Shown here piece after piece: positions 37,573 through 49,500 of a stretch of DNA of 64,000 nucleotides (position 1 is the stretch's first letter; the number at the start of each line of letters is the position of its first letter). The stretch is from NCBI GenBank assembly GCA_013076295.1, contig RQOL01000024.1:3363158-3427157 (forward strand), in the 5' to 3' direction. Made by a program: the position numbers and the translations under genes. Source of the stretch: Sanderia malayensis (lineage: Eukaryota > Cnidaria > Scyphozoa > Semaeostomeae > Pelagiidae). The notes beneath the pieces were generated by a model. That model was given only the letters and a program-made list of their open reading frames with translations. It had not been told where the DNA came from and did not search any database.

Positions 37573-37622
37573 CCTATTATTTTGGTTGGCAAAAGATACT
37601 AGTGGTCAAAAGGACCTTACCG
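37573..37622 (+). repeat. Left arm of a gapped inverted repeat
   Basis: It includes ttggcaaaagatactagtgg followed by tcaaaaggacctta. The inverted copy lies at about 39459-39508, immediately upstream of RPP30, with about 1.84 kb between arms. Confidence 0.75.
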
Positions 37623-38571
37623 AGAATTGCATAAAACGACGAATTACGAGTAACGATAATTGAGAAACGACTGCCTCTTGTCTCAAACCGACATGTTTCG
37701 TGAAAAGAAAACCTACTGAAGCCAGATTGCCCCAGCTGTAATAAGTAACAGAATATTAAAATGTGAATAATACTAAGTGCTTTCTATTATCAATTGCTTT
37801 GTATTCAATATGTTCATCTATTTGAGCACTTTTTGGTCAAAACATGAGGATATGAGTAAACGGAGGTGTTCAAATGAACTTGAAGACTTTGATTTACACC
37901 ACAACCATACCACCATTCTAGGATTTGCAAGTATTTCAATGTTAAAGGCCGCAGTCAAAAAAGCAATATGATTTCTCGCATTTTATGGTGAAACTAGTCA
38001 AACTAATAATAAGACCGTTTTCAGAATAAAAATTGATCAAAGTAGAATTGTTTTTACAATCGCAAAATCGTGGACTTTGCCATTTCAACTGCGACATCCG
38101 TGATGTCATAACCATGACAAATTGCAAGTGTTTGCATCGAAGTCTATCTTAATTTTTTACCGTAATTTCCCAAGAAATAAAAATGAAAATTTTTTCACAA
38201 ATTTTAGAATGTTTTTAGTAATTTTAGAATACGGTTGGGAAGAGTAGGTGAGGTCTGACATCACACTGTGGACAGGCGATCAGCCCGAGCGGAGGAGAAG
38301 CAAAGAATGGGGACTGTGCCGACACTCACACTGGGCATCGGTTTGCTTCTGGTTTCACTAACAGAGCTTCGCAATCCATGATTTTTGACAAACTTGCTCT
38401 GTGAATAGGGTTGCCACAATCATTGACAGAAGGTCTTCAGAAAGTGAAAAATTTGCATTGCTTTTCAATGAGAAACACAATTTCCTTGGAAAATATAAAG
38501 CCACCCCCTTCCCCCCAAATCAATGTTGCTATTTTTGATGGACAGGTTTATCAGGGAGTGCTAAAAACACT

Positions 38572-38682
38572 ACCCTGGGTTCCAGAGCCTCTATAAATAA
38601 AAAATGGAAAAGAGAGGGATTCGACCCTCTTATTTCCGTCTTCCTTTCCCTTTCCTTCATTAAGGCTCTGGAACCCAGGGTA
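38572..38682. mobile_element. Small hairpin element (ccctgggttccagagcct ends)
   Basis: Inverted ends ccctgggttccagagcct and aggctctggaacccaggg enclose about 75 bp. The interior has gagggattcgaccctc, which is itself a hairpin and resembles a tRNA T-arm (Pol III B-box-like). The flanks share aaaaacact (38562-38570 and 38684-38692), a possible 9-bp target duplication. Confidence 0.6.
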
Positions 38683-39458
38683 TAAAAACACTTTCCAAAC
38701 ATCCTCAACATTTAATAGGGGGAGGGGGGTTGATTTTTTTCGGGACATATGAGAAAATACGCGGCATTCTTTTACTGTCTCACACCTTATGGCGGGGATT
38801 GCGGATGAAAATGTTGGTCTGACCCAAGGTTACCAAAAAATTATCCCAAATTAAACCCACGCAATCTTGCACAATTTTCTCCACAGAGGCCCCCCCAAAC
38901 TTGCCATTGTTTTTTGCTCTTCCGCAAGACAGACAGACAAGGCTCGCCGCACACAAAAATATGCAACAATGTAAACATACTGATTTTCCGGCCTTTCTAA
39001 CTTTAACAACTCGTGACTGGGCTGCGGCTGTACACACGAAAATCAGCAATCATGTTTTTTAATTTGAAACATTATTCAATTTCTTCAATTTGCTTTTCAT
39101 TTTGAATCGTTTGCGAATAATCCCAACTTAAGATGAGGGGTTAAAGTTGTTGGATGGCTAGGCCATCACTTCAGGACAAACTGTTTGGATTTGGAATCAT
39201 CTACATCTACATCTATCATTGTGCATTTATGTTTTATGCACTTAACAGATAACTGAAATGTTTAATCATCTCATGTTTTGCTTTGCTTCATTTCAAACTT
39301 GTTGTTATTTCTTCCCCTCTCCAACATTTGTCCATTGGTTTAGTCCGCCATTACAAAATATGCGAGGCGAGAGTACAATACAATAATATACCGAGTATTG
39401 AGTATGCCATCTTCTGATTTCCGATAATTGGCTGTCGTGAGATCCGAATAATTCGTTT

Positions 39459-39508
39459 TCGGAAAGGTCCTTTTGACCACTAGTATCTTTTGCCAACCTA
39501 TTATTTTC
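39459..39508 (-). repeat. Right arm of a gapped inverted repeat
   Basis: It includes ccactagtatcttttgccaa, the reverse complement of the copy at 37573-37622, with only a few mismatches over about 46 bp. Confidence 0.75.
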
Positions 39509-39583
39509 CAAGTTGTCACAAATTTTACCTCGCTTTGATCACGAGGCTAGTTAACACATTCGAAATTTTATTTTTTATGCAAG

Positions 39584-40465
39584 ATGGCGGCTGCTCCATG
39601 TGACTTGAATGTCTTGATTGACGAAGAGCATCCAGCAGAAACCGTGAAGAAAGTCGAACAATTAATCAGGTTTGGATACCAAGTCATAGCTCTAAACACA
39701 ATCCACAGAATATCTGCGAAGAGGGCCCGAACAGGAAAGAAGAAGGGAGGTGTTGCAGAAGCTTCATGTAAGATCACACCTGAAAAAATTATTTCAATGT
39801 TAAAGACAAAACCGGATAACTTTAAAATTCTCAGTCGTGTAACAGTAATCTTAGAAACCCACGACCATATCAGAGAGCTACAATCAGAATATATAAAATC
39901 ATTTGATTTGGTAGCTGTGAGGCCTGTAAACGATAAACTATTCCACCAAGTTTGCACCCAACTTGATGTTGCAGACATAATCAGTTTGGACTTAGATTCA
40001 CGCTTGACATTTAAAGTCAAGTTTCGACCGCTCAGTGCGGCAATAGAACGCGGCTTATTCGTCGAGATATCATACGCTTCATCCATACGGAGTTCTTCAC
40101 TGAGACAGAATGTATTGTTCAATGGAATGGGCTTGGTCACGCGGTCTAGGGGCAGGGGCTTCATACTCTCAAGCGGGGCAGAGAATTTCATGGAGATAAG
40201 AGGACTATGTGACGTAATCAACCTTGGACTGTTGTTCGGTTTAAGAGAGCAGAACTCAAAAGAAGCAATAACAAGGAACTGCAGGGATGCCATCTTGCAC
40301 GCATATTCGAGAAAGCACACTGCTAAATCAGTTATTTCCATGAGAAAAGTTGGAGAACCTTTGAGTACCATGGAGACAATTATAAAAAACACTCAGCATA
40401 ATTCAAGTGTTATTGACGATGTTTTTACCCAAGAGCCTCTGATCAAGCGAATAAAACAAGATTAG
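39584..40465 (+). CDS. RPP30: RNase P/MRP protein subunit p30, intronless
   Basis: A single open frame of 293 aa without introns. RPP30 is a PHP/TIM-barrel-like protein subun of nuclear RNase P and RNase MRP, which process pre-tRNA and pre-rRNA. Family landmarks in order: FGYQVIALNTIHR near the N-terminus; ILSRVTVILETHDH; the FDLVAVRPVNDKLFHQVCTQ segment; LDVADIISLDLDSRLTFKVK; AAIERGLFVEISYASSIR; FILSSGAENFMEIRGLCDV; and INLGLLFGL with AITRNCRDAILHAYSRK. Length is slightly above human (268 aa) because of a C-terminal extension. The ATG at 39584 (aagATGGCGG) has a good context. It is the only intronless gene here. It converges on DDX10, with stop codons 100 bp apart; a plus-strand AATAAA lies at 40579-40584 inside the last DDX10 exon. 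Confidence 0.95.
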   Translation: MAAAPCDLNVLIDEEHPAETVKKVEQLIRFGYQVIALNTIHRISAKRARTGKKKGGVAEASCKITPEKIISMLKTKPDNFKILSRVTVILETHDHIRELQSEYIKSFDLVAVRPVNDKLFHQVCTQLDVADIISLDLDSRLTFKVKFRPLSAAIERGLFVEISYASSIRSSSLRQNVLFNGMGLVTRSRGRGFILSSGAENFMEIRGLCDVINLGLLFGLREQNSKEAITRNCRDAILHAYSRKHTAKSVISMRKVGEPLSTMETIIKNTQHNSSVIDDVFTQEPLIKRIKQD

Positions 40466-40565
40466 AAACAATTTCTTACTATTTTTTGTTGTTTCATTTT
40501 TTGTAGTTGTATATTTTTTAATCGTTATAATTGTTATCATATATAACTAAGAATTGCATGGAAAT
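40466..40565. other. Tail-to-tail spacer, RPP30 / DDX10
   Basis: Only 100 bp separate the two stop codons. The first plus-strand AATAAA after the RPP30 stop is at 40579-40584, within DDX10 coding sequence, so the RPP30 3' UTR probably overlaps DDX10. Confidence 0.6.
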
Positions 40566-43500
40566 TTATACACCAGATAATAAATGTAAGGCAAGTTCCT
40601 CGTCATCTTTTAAGTCATCTAATTCTGCATTATTTTCTTCCTCACTTTCTTCCGATTTCTTCCTTCTTTTATTCTTTGGGGGTTTAAAATTTCTGCAAAA
40701 TAAACCATAAAAATCAGCAATTTGATGGCCAATAAAGGAAAGCAAAATCACACAAAAGACTAGTGTTCCATAAAAACATTCAACTTCCACCAAGCCTATT
40801 AATTGTCATATATAAGCCAAAAATTACCCCTTAACTTTTAAAGATTCTTTGATTTACATTAACAAGCCTTAAAATCTTCTTATTCATTGACAAAGCGTTA
40901 AAGGGTTCTAAACTGGCTCTGAACACTTCGCAACATAAAGCCTCATTGGTTTGTTCTTGCATGGTTTGTTCGCGGCTTGTGCGTTCTTAAGAAAAACGTG
41001 TTTTAATTCACCAATGAGGGTTTAGTGAAAAGAAATGCAACAAGTCCAACTCACATTGCAGGCTCTTCTTCTTCCGGTTGTCCTTGATCCTCGGAAAAAT
41101 TAAACTCGTGTAATGTGTTACCTGCTTCTGGCATGGAAAGCACAGCCATATTCTGAAATAGACAACACAACATCAGTTGTCAATAAAATTGGAAGGCCTT
41201 CATTTCAGGTTAGTTAAAGGGAATGGTTAAAACAAGGGGACGTCAAAAGGGAGCTTCGAGCCACGATGTTAACATAGCATTTCGACATCGTAAGCTAGGC
41301 TAAAAATGTTTTCCACAATAGACATCTAATAAAAAAGCATTCATAAGATACTATATAATGTAAGATGGATGTGATAATGCAAGATATATAATAAAGTCAA
41401 CTCTGTCTAATATGAACAGCCTGATACGGGAAGCGTGAAAATGTTCGAATTACAAAAAGTTCGAATTATAAAGGTTCGTTTTATAAGAATTGGTTCATTA
41501 GTGATCCTTGAAGGGACAGAGAATTTAGTTCGAATTAGATAGAGTTCGAATTACACGAGTTCGAACTATGCAAATTTGACTGTATTGAAAAAAGCATTTA
41601 TCGGATATCATGTAATGTAATGTGATAATGTAAGATTTATTACCTCGTCTATATCTTGAATGTCTCCTTTACTCTTCTGTTTCATTTCTTTGTGTTTCCT
41701 TTTAATTCGAGTTCTTTCTGCTTGGCGATCAAGTTTATCAGTTCTTCCTAGCTTTGCTTTGACTCTTTTCAGATCGATACCACCAACATCGGACTTCTTG
41801 AAGCTCTTGATGTCAACAGGCTTCAAATGCCCAGCCTCGTCTTCGTCAGCGTCTCCAGCCTCCTTCACAGGTCCTTTCACTTCAAAAGCCTGTACAAGAA
41901 ATGAAGGACAAATTATGCCAATCTTAGAACTTGATAGATCAGCAGATTTTCTGATCATTTTGGTGGAACTCACATTTATTAACTACAGTAACAACCCGCA
42001 AATAAGAACCAATGGATTAAGAACCTTCAGACTGATATTTCTGCTCAACACAATAAAAGAAACAATGGTCTTTTGTTTTTTACAATAGGCTGATGCAAAA
42101 CTTTCTGGTTCTAATTTGAAGATTTTTACTGTATCTTCAATATGGCTGAAGCCGTTGTTATTCCATTTGTGGTAGTGAATGTCGTATGGCTGCTAGTAGG
42201 AGCTGTAGCTAAAAAGGTGGTACGTTAATGGATTGATCCCAGATTAGCTCGATGTGCAAGTAATAATTTAATCAAGAAATGGATTATGATCAGATTACCT
42301 CTCCGTCTTCTCCGAACACAACCTTTGTGTTCAATTTGATCCCTTTCCTTTTAATCTTTTTGGCCTGGGATACTTTGCTAGTTTGACGAGCTTTGTTCTT
42401 TCTCTCATCTTCAATGATTTCTTGATTGAGCTACAGAAGAACGAACAAAAATTCAAGCTAACCTCAAGTAGTAACACCCGGAAAACTCGCACATTATACA
42501 AAATTGTCAAATAAGGTAAAGACCTGTTCACAGGGGTATATTGCGATCAAGCTCACCTCAATATAAATTTCATCATCATCATCATTAGATTGTTTTGACT
42601 TCAACACTAACACGTCATCATAATCATCATCATGACGACTAACGTGCCTAAATGTTCCATTATTAATCATCTTTTTGTTGCTTTTGGCAACAGTCTCCGT
42701 CTCCGCAACCTCGTTATCAGAATCGTCAGTCTCGTCTTCGTCTGGAGCTGAGTCTTTCTTCATAGATTTCTTTACAGCAAGATCTTTCCTTGCTTCCTTT
42801 GCAGCATTACCAATCGTTTTCTCCAATTTCTAGTGAAGACAAGGCAAATGCACATTGCACAGCACAAATTCTATTCGCTTATATAAACACTTCCTGAAAA
42901 TAAATTTCATAATGGCCGCTGCGTAGCGAAAAGTCTGCGAAGAAGAATATAATCGAATCCTTATGGAGAAACAGTTATGACCAGGGCAAATCCTGACCAC
43001 CTTTCTCCTCCACATAACCTAACATCAGACACTGTCAGTAGTATTACGTCATGCGTACTCCTGCGCAGTAGCCTATATATGGTACTGCACATACACTCCC
43101 ACCTTTAGGCACTTTAACCCTAACCCTAACCCTAACCCTAGCCCTAGCCCTAACCCTAATCCTGACTGATACACCAGACACTGTCAGCGGTATTACGTCA
43201 TGCATTCTCCTGCGAAGTAGCATATATATGGCACTGCGCATACACATCCACCTTTAGGGCACTCTAACCCTAACCCTAACCCTGGCCCTAACCCTAACCC
43301 TGACTGATGCACCAGACACTGTCAGTAGTATTACGTCATGCATACTCCTGCGCAGTAGTCTATATATGGTACTGCGCATACACACCCACCTTTAGGGCAC
43401 TCTAACCCTAGCCCTAACCCCAACTGATACATCAGACACTGTCAGTAGTATTACGTCATGCATACTCCTGCGCAGTAGCCTATATATGGTACTGCGCATA

Positions 43501-46500
43501 CACTCCCACCTTTAGGCACTTTAACCCTAACCCTAACCCTAACCCTGATTGATACACCAGACACTGTCAGCGGTATTACGTCATGCAATCTCCTGCGCAG
43601 TAGCCTATATATGGCACTGCGCATACACACCCACCTTTAGGGCACTCTAACCCTAACCCTAACCCTGGCCCTAACCCTAACCCTGACTGATACATCAGAC
43701 ACTGTCAGTAGTATTACGTCATGCATACTCCTGCGCAGTAGTCTATATATGGTACTGCGCATACACGCCCACCTTTAGGGCACTCTAACCCTAACCCTAA
43801 CCCCAACTGATACATCAGACACTGTCAGTAGTATTACGTCATGCATACTCCTGCGCAGTAGTCTATATATGGTACTGCCCATACACGCCCACCTTTAGGG
43901 CACTCTAACCCTAACCCTAACCGATACACCAGACACTGTCAGTAATATTACGTCATGTAAGCTCCTACGTAGAAGCCAATCTAGGGTACTGCGCATACAC
44001 ACCGGACAATTTAAATTGTAAATTGTTCAAAACACAAATTAGATGTTCTCATCAGGTATCGAACCAGTGACCTCGAGTTTAGTTTGCAGGTAATTTACCG
44101 GTAGTCTACAGCAGAGCTTCGAGGCAGAGGAGAATAACATGAGGTCAAAGGAATCAACACACCAGACATATAACCATCCTTCACCCGTTTATATCAGTCA
44201 TCAACCGTAACGCTCTACACACATGCCTCATGCCACATTTGAAATTGGCCGGCACAGCAAATCATTCGGATATGGAATTAAAATGTGTAGAATACTTTTT
44301 AGATCACCTTTCGTTCTGTAACTTAATTCTAAGCGAAAACCACTAGTACGATCTGGTTATTGGTCTTACATCGCAGCAGCACTCGATTTAACAATATTAG
44401 CAGGTAGCATATGCTGTGAATAACAAAAGAAAATACCTTCATGAACCGAATCCTGGGAGGTGCGAGCAACCCAATCGACCTAAAACGAGCAAAATTATAA
44501 ACATAATAAGATCGGGATAACCTGAATCTCCAAGGGACGGATGAAGGGAGTTCGAGTTAACATTCGTTGTTCGAGTAATCAAGAGTTAGAATTTTTAAAG
44601 GATTTCTAACAAGTAATCAAGAGTTAGAATTTCCAACTCTTGATTACTCGATTACTTGATTACTTTCCAGTACTTTCTACTAGAGTTAGAAGGCCTTGTT
44701 AGTACTTTGTAACTTAGAAAGTACTAGCAAGGCCTTCAAGGACAATACAAATTGGCTCGAATTATCCGAGGTTCGAGTAATCGGGATTTTACTGTAAAAT
44801 CATTGCTTTTTCAAAGGTAATATTGTCTCACGGCATCCCCCATGCATTACAGGGATGCAGTGTTTACATGCAGCAAAGTGAAACATCTTACTTTGCATAT
44901 TCTTCGATTGATAGCTTGTGTATATCAAATATCTTTTTATTCGATTGCAGAAAGACAGATCTCACGTATGAAACTATGCTCTGAAAAATATTCAACATAA
45001 TAAGAGCTGGATAAAATAGAAAATGAATGCAGATAGATATGGAGATCCAGCTGAAATTCAGTTGTTCATACTCACCCTTTGTGCCCAGTGCTTCATCTCC
45101 TGGCTTTGAGCACAAAACGAGGCTAGTCTCTTCTCCATGTTCTGAATCTTCTTTGGGTCTGGCCTGAAAAAACAAACAGTTAATACTTATACAAACTAAT
45201 ACATTAATATTTAAAAAATATATGCCAAATTAGCAAGATAATCCAAGGCTATAAAAACTTTAAATCGAAGTTAAAGAAATAGAACACGATCTGAAATAGA
45301 TTTCTAAAGATATTGTTTATATTCACCTAATTTCTTGAATGGGAATTTTCCGCCCTTGCAACTCCTAGAAACAAATATCACAAAATCGCGTTCAAAATAA
45401 ATATCACAAATTAACAAAAACTACGAATTAGACCAGCAAATGATATAGCGAAATGAAACACAAGCCTTAAGCATTTCTTCCTCCTCTGACTTGAGCAATA
45501 TCAACAAAGCTTTGCCATCTTTTTCGAGTCTGGTGAAAAAAAACAATTTATGATAAGAAAAATTAGACCCATCTGTTACACACTATATTTGAAAAAGAAA
45601 ACTTTGCGTATAATTAACTCAAGCTTCGAGATTATATTCTAAACTCTGCTCTGATACAGGGGCGCAGTGGGAGCTATTTTGCAGGGGGGGCAAACCTGAA
45701 AATTTTCCGACAAAAACAAATTTTTTCCGACGGATATTTGGCAAACAAAGCAACTGGGGGGTCCGGAAATCCTTGGAGTACTCCCCCGGAAATAATTCAA
45801 GTCATATAAGTAATAACTTGTTCAAAAAATCAATCTTAGAAAAAACTTTCTTGATGTAATAATCTCTAAACAAGTAGGAAACAGAACATCTTACACTGCG
45901 ATTGCGAAGTAAACTAAAAACCTCTAAACGTCTACATGTCCACTAGTATTATTCTAGGTAAGTGTCTAATCGATGAAGCTGAAGCATCTTTAAAAGGAAT
46001 GTGTTGGTGTTTTTTAACCCTGTCTTGGTGGTATTTCTTATTGTGACGAGTACGACGAGTATTGTGACGAGTACGAGGAGTATTGTGACGAGTCGCTGTC
46101 GAACGTTCTTTTACATATTTCACATTGGATTTTACGACGTTTGGCATGATGCATGGCGTGGCATTCCCAAAAATTCAAATCCAAATGTGATAAAAAGTGA
46201 CTTCAATGTTTCTGTTACATCACGGGAATCCCCAACCCCGTGGTCATTGGCTTCCCCCGGATGACGCAACGAACTTTTTCCGCACATGGTGCAATGGTTC
46301 AAGAGTTCAATAACTTTATTTTTACGGGAAAGACATTTCCGACAAACTAACACTTTTAATTTTTCATAATAAATCATGCTCTCCATGTTTGCTTGCTAGT
46401 ATTAAAATTTTCCAAAATTTCCGACAAACCCACGTATTTTCCGACTTTTCCGACAAAATTCTCGCCAGGGGGGGCAGCCGCCCCCCCTGCCCCCCCAGCC

Positions 46501-49500
46501 ACTGCGCCCCTGCTCTGATACAAAATCAGGAAGCTAGTGACGATAATTTACGTCTATAGCATTTATAAAGCTATAAACGAAATCCAACCTTAGCGTATAT
46601 AGAAAGAAAACTGTGCTGAAAACATAATTTGACATAAAATAACTATAAAATAAAAACAAATACAGCAAACACCCGCATATAAAAACCAGCGAATTAAGAA
46701 CCTTCCAGGCTGGAATCCCTACTCAAAACAATAGAAAAGACAATATGCTATTGTATTTGAACAATAGGCTGGATGCAGAATTCACAGGTTCTTATACGCG
46801 GGTGTTTATTGCAACTTTCAAACTAACCTTGCTGTTCTTCCGACTCGGTGGATATACGTGCTGGCATCTTCTGGGCAATCGAGCTGTACAACCCAATGGA
46901 CTTCAGGAAAATCTACAAACAAACACCCCCGTCTTTCGTCACAACCTCGCATTCAAACTCAATACAAAACACTGCATCGTCACGGGGGTAATGTACGTGC
47001 AATAAAACAACTGGGTACTGCGAACTCACCAAGTCCTCTGGCAGCAATATCAGTTGCGAATAGCAGAGCGTTGGATTTGCGACAGAATTGTTCGTAGATT
47101 CCAACTCTTTTTGGTTGCTTTTGCTTGCCGTACAAGGCCATGAGTGGGATACCGGGACGCATGCGCCTGAATACTTCATATGTGAATTTCACCTGTAAGA
47201 AATAAGTTTAGTTTGTTGACTTACTACGCCAAGAAATAGAAGTCCGAATGAGTACAGTAAGGCTCCACAATTAAGAAATAGGTGTTTAGCACATTACACA
47301 GAGAAGGTCAATGCGGAGGAGAGTTTGTTGCTACATGCGGAGGAGAATTTGTTGTAAATAGATTTGAATTTTCGTGCCTGTTTGCAGCTTGACATGAAGA
47401 CAATGATCTTGCATTTCAGGTGATTCTTGATGAACGAATAAAGGAAGTTCATTTTCCCCGCCAGATCACAAACCGCGTAATACTGCAACAAAATAGTGTA
47501 CAAATAATTACGTAAGGTAAAAGAGAAACGTTTACAAGGTAAAAAGAGAAGCATTTGCTACACAAATCATGCAACATTACGGCAGATCGACCTAGACTCG
47601 TAACACTACGTCCCAGTGCCTCGCGGGCAAAACGAGTGAGGCACAGGGACGCAATGTAGTGAGTTTAATATTGACTGTGGAATGAAAAACAATGCGTTTA
47701 CTTCATGTAAGATTGTCATGAAGTGAACAACCCTACGAGCACATTTGAAGATGTGACATCAAAACGGCACCACCGTATTAAGTCACTAAATTACAATTGG
47801 TAATTTGTAAGACTGGTGCAGCTAACTGCTCCACAATAATCAATGCAATAGCCATAGGCTTATATGTACGTAGTGTTAAGTGAAGTCTTCGAGAGTTTTG
47901 ATACTTAATAAAATGCATACTTCTAAAACATTGGAAATAAACATACCTGTTCAAGGGTTTTTGGTGTCGAATGACTTGCTTTCTCGTGAACTGCGATATA
48001 CTCTGGGTCCTGAAGCACAAAGATGAAAAAGAGGGGAATGGAATTATCAAGTTGTTTAACCAGGCAAAGATTCTGACCAACAGACATGTAGCAAAGGTCA
48101 ATAATAATGAAAAGAACGAAAGCTTACCACAGGAATAAACTCTGAAAAATCATGGTAAACTTACTTTAAGACTGAGTCTGGCCAAGTCTTTTACAGATCT
48201 GGGAAATAGATAAAAAAATAGGAATATAAATTTTGTTAAACATTTATATTGCATGGCAAGTATGGGCAATCAATACTCAGAGAATTTCTTAAATTAATTT
48301 ACTTTGTTTGAGTAGCAGAGTATAGTAAAGTTTGTCTGTCAGGTGGTAGATTTTCAATAATTGCATTCATTGTTTGAGAAAATCCAAGGTCCAATATTCT
48401 ATCTGCTTCATCCAAAACTACAAAAGAAACCGAGCAATAATTGAGAGAATTACATCTAGTTTGATATTACTTCACGATGAACATGTTCTAGATAGATGTA
48501 GTAATAACACGCCATGCAACATTATTTTTTATAGACCAAAATACAATAAAAGCCCTAAGAGGCCTTTAGGGGAATCTTGCTTAAATGTTTAGGATGCAGA
48601 GAGATGCTTATTGGAGATGAGGACTTAATAAAGAGGGGGAATTAATAAAACTCTTGCATAAGCTTCACAAAAATGTTTGTGTAAAAAACTACAAAATAAC
48701 TTTATGTGCTCTTCTGGTGTAAACAATCGCAATTTCATCATTGTTTACAATTTCAAAAACAAAGAGGGCTTAATTCAACTTGTCATTCAAAAGAAGAAGT
48801 TTGTTAGAGAACGATTCCTTATAGAAATTCGGCTTAATGGAGCTATTGCATTAGATTGAAAGACAGAATCCATTAACAGTCAAGACTCTGAGGTGGAAAC
48901 TGCTGCCATTGAAAGGAAACAGTTTGTAACACAATTTTGAGACAGCAAGATCAAATGTTTGAGACAGTAAGCTGCCAGACTCTTAAAATAAATCATGTAT
49001 GTATATATATCTGGCAGTAGCAAATCTAGCTTTATAGTCCTCATGATTAAGGAGAGCTTCTCATAATAAATATTGCCATTTTAAAGGTTTGACCAACTTA
49101 CCCAGGATGCGAAGGTTATTACAGTCAAAGTTTGGAGTCTCATCCATATGTTGTAAAAGTCTTCCAGGTGTGCAAATAATTATGTTAGTGGTAAGGATTC
49201 TTGACTGCTCTTCTTCAATGCTCTAGAAACAACAGACAAGAAAATGAGTTTTATTTTCATCAATGACGCAACAAAAGGGAGCACCCAAAAAGGTCAAAAA
49301 ATTATCAAATATGATGAATTATTTTTCTATCTGTAACATTTTCAATACAGTTAGTCGTACCTTTCCACCAATGACAAGACCAGCAGACAAGGTGTGGAAT
49401 CTTCCGATTTTGCGAAGAACTTCAAAGATCTGATATGCCTGAAATGAATCATCAACGACTACAAATGTGATGGTGATAAAAAGTGATTATCGTGTTCATG

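Larger units (their letters stand above)
36583..39583. other. TMEM181 upstream / RPP30 upstream interval
   Basis: No coding exon is supported. It holds a gapped inverted repeat (37573-37622 and 39459-39508), a small hairpin element (38572-38682), and otherwise AT-rich sequence. An open minus-strand stretch with a GTATGT donor near 38,965 could be a distant first exon of TMEM181, but this is weak. Confidence 0.4.

Noticed and set aside
39568..40392. Minus-strand open frame of 274 codons
   Set aside because: It is antisense to the clear RPP30 gene and has no protein-like features.
43026..43990. Possible chromosome end (telomere)
   Set aside because: DDX10 exons continue on both sides, so the CCCTAA tracts are interstitial.
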